From contig JAKCCY010000155.1 of the NCBI GenBank assembly GCA_021838765.1, forward strand, positions 1 through 6,030: a stretch of 6,030 nucleotides of DNA, written 5' to 3'. The position numbers and the translations under genes are program-made. The stretch is from Nitrospirota bacterium (GTDB lineage Bacteria > Nitrospirota_A > Leptospirillia > Leptospirillales > Leptospirillaceae). A model generated the notes under the pieces. The model was not told where the DNA came from, did no database searches, and saw nothing but the letters and a program-made list of their open reading frames with translations. Below are positions 1 through 6,030 of the stretch, one piece after another (position 1 is the stretch's first letter; every line of letters begins with the position of its first letter).

Positions 1-2592
1 CCTCCGCAGGAGGCACTCAACAAGAGGATCAGCCTCCCGGTTCTTGGGGCCCCTTATGCCCGGGTTCTTGAAAGCGGAGAACTGAGGCTCGACTATGACC
101 AGCAGGGGTTTGCCATTTACTACTGGGACAACCGGCTTCCTGTTTCACCGTTTTCCATCCTTCCGATTGTATCGGATATCGATGAGCGATACCGTCACTT
201 TATCAAGGAGAAGCCGGAAGATCATGTCGGAAGAATGGAGTCTTCGCGAATTCTCGAGGCCGTTGAAGATCTTTCCGGTAAGAGCAGGGAACCCGGAAAA
301 AACCGGATGAGAATCCGGAAGTCACGGTCTGTCCTTGGAAAACTGTGGAGTCTTTTCAGGAAGGATCCCGATTTTAAAAGGGCTGTTTCCGAGACAGTCG
401 CCTCTTACCGGGGCGTTCGCAGCGTTCCGTCTTCCTGGGACAGGCTGGACAGGATCATCAATGACCAGGTTTACTGGCTTTCCCATTGGAAGACGGTAAC
501 CAGAACGCTCAACTACCGCAGATTTTTTGATGTTGCGGATCTTGTCGGGATCAGGACAGAGGATCCGGGTGTCTTTTCGGCCCTTCATGGGTTGGTGATC
601 TCCCTTTGGAAAAAAGGATGGATCTCGGGGGTCAGGGTCGACCACGTCGACGGATTGTCCGACCCCGAAGGTTACCTGAAGACATTGTCAGAGGAACTGT
701 CCCTTGCATCGGGATCGTCCCTGAGCCCCGACATATGGGTGGAGAAGATTCTGCTTGAGGATGAGCAGGTTGACAGCCATTGGCCGGTCAATGGCACGAC
801 CGGGTACGATTTTTTAAACAGGATGAACCGCCTTTTTGTGGATCATGAAGGCGCGAACCGTCTCGCAATGTGGTACTCGGAGCGGATTGATCCCGGAGCT
901 TCCTTCAAGGACATCTGCTATCAGCAGAAAAAGAAGATCTGCGAGACGCTTTTGGGCGGAGAGCTCAGGCGTCTGACCTTTATCCTGGAATATCTGGCGC
1001 AGAAAAGCAGATATGCAAGGGAGCTGTCTTTCCGGGAGATACAGACAGGTCTTGTCGAAGTGACTGCCTGTATGAGTGTCTACCGGACGTATGTGCGGGA
1101 TGGCCATATCTCGGAGCAGGATCGGTTGGTCTTTAAAAAGACCCTTCAGGAGGCAAGACGGCGACATCCCGGGAGAAGGCGGGGGCTTTACCAGTTTTTC
1201 GAGCAGGTTTTCCTCATGGATTTCCCCGAGGGGATCTCTTCCGATCACCGCAAGCTCTGGATTGACTTTGTCAATCGTTGGCAACAGTTTACTGGTCCGG
1301 TCATGGCCAAGGGGGTTGAGGATACTTCCTTTTATCTGTACTCTCCGCTGATTTCAGCCAATGAAGTAGGGGGAGATCCGGAGCATCTGTCGACCTCTTC
1401 CGATCGCTTCCACACGCTGAACCGCAATCGCCTCGAACATGAGCCGAGAGCTCTTTCTGCGACGTCGACGCATGATACCAAGCGCAGCGAGGATGTCCGT
1501 GCGCGGATCAATGTTCTTTCAGAGATTTCCTCCGAATGGATCTCCCGGGCGGAAAAATGGATGAAGCTCAACCGTAAGGCCCGGATCCGCGGACAGTCGG
1601 ACTGGATCCCGGAACCGGGTCTTGAGCTTTTCATCTACCAGACCTTGTTGGGTGCATGGCCGCTTTCCAGAAACGAGGAGGAATCGTTCCGCACGAGAAT
1701 GGCCAGCTATCTCTTGAAAGTCGCCCGTGAGAGAAAGCGGCACTCTGACTGGATTACGCCGGATGTTGTCTATGAAGAAAGTCTTCTCGCATTCCTTTCA
1801 GGAATCCTCAGGGAGGAGCGGTCCAACCATTTTCTGGCCGATTTCCGGATCTTTCAAAGACGAATTGCCATTGGCGGGGCGATCAACTCCCTTGCCCAGA
1901 CGATTGTCAAGATCCTTTCCCCGGGAGTTCCTGACTTTTATCAGGGAACGGAACTGTGGGATTTCTCTCTTGTGGATCCCGACAACAGGCGACCGGTGGA
2001 TTATACGCTCAGGGAAAGACTTCTCGATGGAATCAGAGGCAGGATCAGGGAGGCTCCGGCAGCTCTTTTTGAAGAGCTTCTGTCCGGATGGGAGGATGGG
2101 AGGATAAAGCTTTATGTCACGCACGTCCTTCTTCAACTGCGAAGAGCTTTTCCCGACCTCTTTTGTTCCGGAGGGTACTATCCCTTGCCGGAGGAGTGGG
2201 AGGAGTCGGAACACATGTTCGGATTTGCGCGAATGCTGGGTGACCAGGTCGTTCTTCTGGCTGTTTCCAGAAAACCCCTCTCCTATGTCGACGGGCAATC
2301 GAGGCTCACGGTTGATCCGGGTGTCTGGGGCGATCGGCGCATGCCACTTCCCGCCGGGATCCCGGGTCCCCTGATCAACGCTTTTTCCGGTTGCCCGGTT
2401 CCTGTATCCCCGGAAGGGGACTCAGGGATGGCCGGCGAGTCATCTGTCAGAATGTCGGATGCCTTTGGAGGGTCACTTTTTACTGTTCTGGTCTCTTCTG
2501 GCCAATCCATCGGGAAAGCAGGGGAGGATGGTGTATCAACCGGAATCGGATACTTGCAGAAGGAGAGAGGTGGCGGTGGAGGAGTCGGTTAA
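1..2592 (+). CDS. treY: Maltooligosyl trehalose synthase (TreY), 5'-truncated by window edge
   Basis: The enzyme isomerises the reducing-end alpha-1,4 bond of maltodextrins to alpha,alpha-1,1, so that TreZ can release trehalose; it is a cytoplasmic GH13 protein. The frame is open from base 1, so the ATG at 235 is internal; 863 codons plus stop are visible. By comparison with known TreY proteins, roughly 150 N-terminal residues, including the first GH13 conserved region, are missing (inference). Window-codon landmarks: NKRISLPVLGAPY near the 5' edge; NYRRFFD at 171-177; RVDHVDGLSDP with nucleophile Asp214; WVEKIL with acid/base Glu248; WPVNGTTGYDF at 261-271; AKGVEDTSFY; STHDTKRSED with Asp492; PGVPDFYQGTELWDF from 641. 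All three catalytic carboxylates are present. The last ~35 residues run past the usual family end into a glycine-rich tail that overlaps the next gene's ribosome binding site and start. Family assignment is very secure. Confidence 0.95.
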   Translation, partial: PPQEALNKRISLPVLGAPYARVLESGELRLDYDQQGFAIYYWDNRLPVSPFSILPIVSDIDERYRHFIKEKPEDHVGRMESSRILEAVEDLSGKSREPGKNRMRIRKSRSVLGKLWSLFRKDPDFKRAVSETVASYRGVRSVPSSWDRLDRIINDQVYWLSHWKTVTRTLNYRRFFDVADLVGIRTEDPGVFSALHGLVISLWKKGWISGVRVDHVDGLSDPEGYLKTLSEELSLASGSSLSPDIWVEKILLEDEQVDSHWPVNGTTGYDFLNRMNRLFVDHEGANRLAMWYSERIDPGASFKDICYQQKKKICETLLGGELRRLTFILEYLAQKSRYARELSFREIQTGLVEVTACMSVYRTYVRDGHISEQDRLVFKKTLQEARRRHPGRRRGLYQFFEQVFLMDFPEGISSDHRKLWIDFVNRWQQFTGPVMAKGVEDTSFYLYSPLISANEVGGDPEHLSTSSDRFHTLNRNRLEHEPRALSATSTHDTKRSEDVRARINVLSEISSEWISRAEKWMKLNRKARIRGQSDWIPEPGLELFIYQTLLGAWPLSRNEEESFRTRMASYLLKVARERKRHSDWITPDVVYEESLLAFLSGILREERSNHFLADFRIFQRRIAIGGAINSLAQTIVKILSPGVPDFYQGTELWDFSLVDPDNRRPVDYTLRERLLDGIRGRIREAPAALFEELLSGWEDGRIKLYVTHVLLQLRRAFPDLFCSGGYYPLPEEWEESEHMFGFARMLGDQVVLLAVSRKPLSYVDGQSRLTVDPGVWGDRRMPLPAGIPGPLINAFSGCPVPVSPEGDSGMAGESSVRMSDAFGGSLFTVLVSSGQSIGKAGEDGVSTGIGYLQKERGGGGGVG
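2560..2565 (+). promoter_or_regulatory. Ribosome binding site for the TreS-like pseudoenzyme gene
   Basis: AAGGAG lies inside the treY 3' end, with 4 bases between it and GTG 2570 and 10 bases between it and an in-frame GTG at 2576. It supports a GTG start here over the upstream ATGs at 2459 and 2528. A second purine run, GGAGGAG at 2578-2584, has no start codon at a usual distance; the nearest in-frame TTG is at 2600. Confidence 0.55.
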
Positions 2593-4243
2593 TCCTATAT
2601 TGCACGGCGTGATGTACGAAATTTATATCAGGAGCTACTCGGACCATTCCGGAGACGGAACAGGGGATTTCCTGGGTATAGTGGATCGTCTGGACTATAT
2701 CTCCAGGCTTGGCGTCAGTTCGATTCTCCTGAACTGTCCTTTTCTGTCCGTGCACGGAAAAGACCATCATCCCCTTGTCGACTGGATGAAGATTGATCCC
2801 GAGCTGGGAACTCTTTCTGACTTTCTGCTCCTCCTTGAAAAATCCCACATGAGGGGCTTGAAAGTCCTTCTGTCCCTTCCGGTGAACGCGACAAGCGACC
2901 AGCATGTCTGGTTTTCCGAGTCCCGATCTGCGAAAAAATCCTTGTTTTCCAAGAGTTACTTCTGGTCGGAGACCCCTCCGCCGGAGCCGGAAACGCGACA
3001 CGACCCGCCGGAAAAAATCAACTGGACCCTTGACCCGGACTCCGGTCGCTATTACTGGTTCGGTGATCACAAGGACGAGCCGTCACTGAACTATGGTGAC
3101 GGAGAGGTCCTTGCCGAGATGTGCCGCATCTTTGAGCACTGGTTTGCCCTTGATGTTGACGGATTCCGGCTTGCCGGCGCTGGAAGGCTTCATGCCCGGA
3201 AGAAAAATGAAATTCTTCCCGTTTCGGATCCGTTCAAGGTGTTCCAGCCGGTTATTGCTCCGCTCAAAAAATCCTACCCGGAAAAAATGTTTCTGTTCGA
3301 GACAGGCTCTCCTCCCTCGGGGCAAAGGCAGGTGAATGACGCCAGGCTTTTTTATCACTTCAACCCCTTTTTTCCGGCGGTTATCTCTGCGATCAAGAAG
3401 GAGGACCGCTCTCCCCTCGAGCCCCTTCTGGAAGCGGGGAGCAAGGGGCGGACAAAAAAAAGTCTCCCCAGAAACAGGACCATCCATCTGAGGGAACGTT
3501 CGGAAGAAACCTTTGAACTGCTCAACAGCGAGTCTCTGGAGGATGCCCTTTTTCCGCTGGAGCCGGATCTCCCGGAAGACCGCCCGATCCTGTCCAGGGT
3601 TGCGCGTCTTATGGAAAATGGCCGGCGGAGGATCCAGCTGGTCATGAGCCTCTTCTTTACATTCCCGGGTCTTCCCGTCTTGTATTACGGAGATGAGATC
3701 GGGATGGGCGACCACCCGCATCTCAGGGGGAAAAACCCGATCCGCACTCCGATGCACTGGTCTGCCGACCGGAATGCCGGATTTTCCCGGGCCGATCCGG
3801 AAGAGCTTTTTAATCCTGTGATCGAAGACCCCCTTTATAGCTATCAGATGGTCAACGTGGAAAGTCAGGAGCGTTTTCCGGACTCCCATCTCTGGAACGT
3901 CCGGAAAATGATCGAGATTCGAAACCAGAACCCCCTTCTTTATGGAGACGGAGATTTTGACCTGGTCGAAACGAAGTCGGCATCGGTATTGGCCTATGTG
4001 AGATCGAGCGATGGGGCGACTGCCCTTTTCGTTCATAATCTCTCGAAGTCAGCAAGATTTGGGCACCTCGATCTCTCGAAATGGTATGGGTTCAAGCCGC
4101 GCGAAATGTTTTCCGGCGGCGTTTTTCCGACGGTGGCAAAGTCCCCCTATCTGCTTACGATGACACCCTATTCGACTATCTGGTTTTTGCTGGAGGCTCC
4201 GGCCAACAAGAAAGTGGCCAGGGTCCGGAGGAGGACGACTTGA
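2570..4243 (+). CDS. TreS-like GH13 protein with degenerate active site (predicted pseudoenzyme)
   Basis: This is a 557-residue paralogue of the TreS encoded immediately downstream, aligning along its whole length. What is seen: MYEIYIRSYSDHSGDG matches the TreS N-terminus, and GDEIGMGD (374-381), RTPMHWSADRN and YQMVNVESQ match its C-terminal half. The catalytic sites are changed: DGYD to DHHP (65-68), VLNH to PVNA (Ala107), QPDLN to EPSLN (170-174), nucleophile Asp to Ala202, and the RNHDE block to RERSE (308-312; NHD is ERS at 309-311). Only the acid/base-equivalent Glu244 and Arg200 of the nucleophile motif remain. Known: GH13 retaining enzymes need the nucleophile, so glycosidase or isomerase activity is very unlikely. 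There is no frameshift or internal stop. The GTG at 2570 was chosen for its Shine-Dalgarno and because it gives an N-terminus like that of TreS; ATG 2459 would lie deep inside treY. It overlaps treY by 23 bases and treS by 4. Inference: a structural or regulatory partner of TreS, or a glucan-binding protein. Confidence 0.88.
   Translation: MAVEESVNPILHGVMYEIYIRSYSDHSGDGTGDFLGIVDRLDYISRLGVSSILLNCPFLSVHGKDHHPLVDWMKIDPELGTLSDFLLLLEKSHMRGLKVLLSLPVNATSDQHVWFSESRSAKKSLFSKSYFWSETPPPEPETRHDPPEKINWTLDPDSGRYYWFGDHKDEPSLNYGDGEVLAEMCRIFEHWFALDVDGFRLAGAGRLHARKKNEILPVSDPFKVFQPVIAPLKKSYPEKMFLFETGSPPSGQRQVNDARLFYHFNPFFPAVISAIKKEDRSPLEPLLEAGSKGRTKKSLPRNRTIHLRERSEETFELLNSESLEDALFPLEPDLPEDRPILSRVARLMENGRRRIQLVMSLFFTFPGLPVLYYGDEIGMGDHPHLRGKNPIRTPMHWSADRNAGFSRADPEELFNPVIEDPLYSYQMVNVESQERFPDSHLWNVRKMIEIRNQNPLLYGDGDFDLVETKSASVLAYVRSSDGATALFVHNLSKSARFGHLDLSKWYGFKPREMFSGGVFPTVAKSPYLLTMTPYSTIWFLLEAPANKKVARVRRRTT
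4227..4234 (+). promoter_or_regulatory. Strong ribosome binding site fixing the TTG start of treS
   Basis: GGAGGAGG sits 5 bases before TTG 4240, within the last codons of the preceding gene. The TTG overlaps that gene's TGA stop as TTGA (4240-4243), a classic arrangement for translational coupling. The match and spacing decide the start over the in-frame ATG at 4081, which would add 53 non-homologous residues read out of frame from the upstream gene. Confidence 0.8.
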
Positions 4244-5949
4244 TCGGGAACAAGGAAGATGCTCTCTGGTACAAGGATGCGATTATTTATGAAATTCCTG
4301 TCAAATCTTTTTTTGATTCAAACAATGATGGCGTGGGTGACCTGAAGGGGCTCACACAAAAGCTCGACTATATCCAGAGCCTTGGTGTGACGGTGATCTG
4401 GCTTTTGCCGATCACGGACTCGCCACTCAGGGATGACGGCTACGATATACGGGATTATTACACCATACACAAGTCATATGGTTCGATGCAGGATTTCGAG
4501 GAGTTCCTTGCCCAGGCTCACCGTCGGGGGATCCGGGTCATTGCGGAGATGGTCCTCAATCATACATCGGACACTCATCCATGGTTTGTTTCGGCGCGGT
4601 CCTCCAGAAATTCTCCTTTCCGGGACTATTACGTCTGGAGCGATACGGTGGAGCGCTATCGGGAAACACGGATCATCTTTGGAGATTCGGAAAAGTCGAA
4701 CTGGACGTGGGAGCCGAAAACACATCAGTACTACTGGCACCGGTTTTTTTACCACCAGCCAGACCTGAACTTTGACAACCCGAAAGTTCAGGAGGAGATG
4801 CTCAATGTCGTCAAGTTCTGGTTTTCCCTCGGAGTTGATGGTCTCCGGGCCGATGCGGTCCCTTATCTGTACGAGCGTGAGGGAACATCCTGCGAGAATC
4901 TTCCTGAAACACATGCTTTTTTGAAAAGGCTCCGGGACGAAGTCGATCGACTTTTTCCCGGAAGGATGCTTCTGGCCGAGGCCAATCAATGGCCTCAGGA
5001 TGTCCTTCATTATTTTGGAAATGAAGACGAATTCCATATGGCCTATCACTTTCCCCTGATGCCCCGCCTTTTCATCGCCATCGCGCAGGGAGACAGAAAA
5101 CCGATTGTCGATATTCTGGACCAGACACCCGCAATCCCTGACTCCTGTCAATGGGCAATCTTTCTCCGCAACCATGACGAACTGACCCTTGAGATGGTTT
5201 CGGACCAGGAACGGGATTATCTCTGGTCGACCTATGCATCGGACCACCGGATGCGCCTTAATATCGGAATCAGGAGACGCCTTTCGCCGCTCATGTCGAA
5301 TGACAGACGGAAGATCGACCTGATGCAGAGTCTGCTCCTGACTCTCCCGGGGACTCCGATCCTTTATTACGGGGACGAGATCGGGATGGGCGACAATATT
5401 CACCTCGGAGACCGAAACGGGGTACGGACCCCCATGCAGTGGTCTTCGGACAGGAACGGCGGATTTTCGTTCGGAGATCCTTCCTCGCTGTTTTCTCCAC
5501 CAATCCAGAATGCTGTCTATGGTTTTCAGGTGGTCAATGTTGAGGTTCAGACAAAATACCCGACAAGTCCCCTCAACATGCTCAGGCAGATGATCGCGGT
5601 TCGCCAGTCCGTGCGGATCTTCGGAAGGGGAACGATGGAGCTTCTTGCTCCCAAAAACAGGAAAATAATGTCCTATCTCAGGACGTTTGAGGGGAAAGTG
5701 GTTCTGGTGATCAACAACCTGTCCGATTCAACCGAATCGTTATCGATCGATCTCTCCCGCTATTCCGGCTGGACTCCTGTTGAAATGTTCAGCCAGACTC
5801 CTTTTCCGGAAATCTCAAGGCTTCCCTATCATTTTTCCGTCAGCCCGTACGGCTTTTTCTGGCTTCTCCTCTCCCCGCCCGAGAGGCGGGAGAAAAAACG
5901 AAACGGGACAGATAGACTCTCTGCTCCTTTAGCCCAGACGAAAGGATAA
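4240..5949 (+). CDS. treS: Trehalose synthase (maltose alpha-D-glucosyltransferase), TreS
   Basis: TreS reversibly converts trehalose and maltose by intramolecular glucosyl transfer; with a maltokinase it feeds maltose-1-phosphate to GlgE. The protein is 569 residues, the size of stand-alone TreS, with no fused maltokinase domain. The GH13 (subfamily 16 type) conserved sites are all present: GVTVIWLLP, DDGYDIRD (Tyr68, Asp69), VLNHTSD (His108), QPDLN (173-177), GLRADAVPY with nucleophile Asp205 and Arg203, AEANQWP with acid/base Glu247, LRNHDELT with His312 and stabilising Asp313, and GDEIGMGD (378-385) followed by RTPMQWSSDRN. The last ~20 residues form a charged tail beyond the beta-sandwich end. 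It starts at TTG 4240 (see the Shine-Dalgarno), overlapping the pseudoenzyme gene by 4 bases and ending 2 bases before the glgE-like gene. No signal peptide is seen, so it is presumably cytoplasmic. Confidence 0.95.
   Translation: MIGNKEDALWYKDAIIYEIPVKSFFDSNNDGVGDLKGLTQKLDYIQSLGVTVIWLLPITDSPLRDDGYDIRDYYTIHKSYGSMQDFEEFLAQAHRRGIRVIAEMVLNHTSDTHPWFVSARSSRNSPFRDYYVWSDTVERYRETRIIFGDSEKSNWTWEPKTHQYYWHRFFYHQPDLNFDNPKVQEEMLNVVKFWFSLGVDGLRADAVPYLYEREGTSCENLPETHAFLKRLRDEVDRLFPGRMLLAEANQWPQDVLHYFGNEDEFHMAYHFPLMPRLFIAIAQGDRKPIVDILDQTPAIPDSCQWAIFLRNHDELTLEMVSDQERDYLWSTYASDHRMRLNIGIRRRLSPLMSNDRRKIDLMQSLLLTLPGTPILYYGDEIGMGDNIHLGDRNGVRTPMQWSSDRNGGFSFGDPSSLFSPPIQNAVYGFQVVNVEVQTKYPTSPLNMLRQMIAVRQSVRIFGRGTMELLAPKNRKIMSYLRTFEGKVVLVINNLSDSTESLSIDLSRYSGWTPVEMFSQTPFPEISRLPYHFSVSPYGFFWLLLSPPERREKKRNGTDRLSAPLAQTKG
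5870..5893 (+). other. GC-rich inverted repeat near the treS 3' end
   Basis: CCCGCC (5874-5879) pairs with GGCGGG (5885-5890) around a 5-base loop; TCT/AGA extends the stem by 3 pairs across one bulged C. It lies in the codons for the charged TreS tail, about 60 bases before the next start. It is followed by a run of A, not T, so it is not an intrinsic terminator on this strand. It may be an mRNA hairpin or simply a by-product of the coding sequence. Confidence 0.3.
5941..5946 (+). promoter_or_regulatory. Ribosome binding site for the glgE-like gene
   Basis: AAAGGA forms the last sense codons of treS and lies 5 bases before ATG 5952, supporting that start and co-translation with treS. Confidence 0.6.
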
Positions 5950-5951
5950 TT

Positions 5952-6030
5952 ATGAATCAGCTTGGTGACCGTGACCTTTTTTCGGGAGAGAGACCCCCGT
6001 CCCGGGTTGTGATCGAAAGAGTCGATCCCC
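5952..6030 (+). CDS. glgE: Probable GlgE (alpha-1,4-glucan:maltose-1-phosphate maltosyltransferase), N-terminal fragment
   Basis: Only 26 codons are visible before the window ends. After a short leader the protein reads SRVVIERVDP, which resembles the opening of the GlgE N-terminal domain (typically a 'RVVIE.V.P..DGGRFP' pattern). GlgE, a cytoplasmic GH13 subfamily 3 enzyme, adds maltosyl units from maltose-1-phosphate to alpha-1,4-glucan. The position directly after treS, with a 2-base gap, fits: TreS plus maltokinase supplies the donor. The call rests on about ten residues plus gene context; no catalytic residue can be seen. Alternatives are another glucan-active enzyme, such as a branching enzyme, or a maltokinase, but the N-terminal pattern favours GlgE. 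Confidence 0.72.
   Translation, partial: MNQLGDRDLFSGERPPSRVVIERVDP

Noticed and set aside
2459..2569. Longer N-terminus for the TreS-like gene from ATG 2459 or ATG 2528
   Set aside because: The extra residues are unlike TreS and are out-of-frame readings of treY. ATG 2528 has its purine run directly abutting it with no spacer; GTG 2570 has better spacing and matches the TreS N-terminal length.
235..2592. treY starting at ATG 235
   Set aside because: The same frame is open to base 1 and encodes TreY-typical sequence there (SLPVLGAPYARVLESGELRL), so the gene begins before the window.
3083..4036. 317-codon open frame on the minus strand opposite the TreS-like pseudoenzyme
   Set aside because: It lies wholly inside a clearly homologous plus-strand gene. 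A similar antisense frame occurs at the matching place in treS (4474-5403) with related peptides, as expected when two paralogues share codon use. No recognisable family.
4081..4239. Longer treS starting at ATG 4081
   Set aside because: It would overlap the upstream gene by over 160 bases and add 53 non-homologous residues; TTG 4240 has an ideal GGAGGAGG at 5 bases.
2570..4243. Reading the TreS-like gene as a decayed pseudogene
   Set aside because: There is no frameshift or internal stop across 557 codons, it has a usable ribosome binding site, and conserved blocks persist in the C-terminal half. Changes concentrate at catalytic positions rather than being random.
4474..5403. 309-codon open frame on the minus strand opposite treS
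   Set aside because: Mirror shadow of the treS coding sequence; no domain recognised and no independent coding evidence.
5870..5900. Intrinsic terminator between treS and the glgE-like gene
   Set aside because: The stem is followed by A rather than T on the plus strand, it lies within coding sequence, and the next gene follows treS by 2 bases.

Overview
The window is a stretch of one tightly packed plus-strand operon for trehalose and alpha-glucan metabolism, from a bacterium of moderate GC content (mid-50s percent by eye). It has four consecutive genes and no intergenic space longer than 2 bases. There are no mobile elements, RNA genes or CRISPR arrays. The gene set and codon style would suit a Gram-negative such as Leptospirillum/Nitrospirota, but that is a weak guess; nothing in the window fixes the taxon.

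Layout: (1) 1-2592, the 3' part of treY (maltooligosyl trehalose synthase), catalytic residues intact, 5' end outside the window. (2) 2570-4243, a full-length, uninterrupted TreS-like gene in which nearly every GH13 active-site residue has been replaced; I read it as a pseudoenzyme. (3) 4240-5949, an intact treS (trehalose synthase, maltose/trehalose interconversion), starting at a TTG that overlaps the preceding stop codon. (4) 5952-6030, the first 26 codons of a gene whose N-terminus resembles GlgE (maltose-1-phosphate maltosyltransferase), cut by the window end.

How the genes work together: TreY (with TreZ, not seen here) turns the ends of alpha-1,4-glucan into trehalose. TreS turns trehalose into maltose. 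After phosphorylation by a maltokinase (not seen here), GlgE adds maltosyl units back to glucan. The operon therefore joins both directions of a trehalose-glucan cycle. The most unusual element is the dead TreS paralogue placed directly before the active one. Its open frame, translational coupling and well-kept C-terminal half suggest a retained non-catalytic role, such as a structural or regulatory partner of TreS.

No promoter or intrinsic terminator is visible; transcription presumably starts upstream of the window and continues past it.
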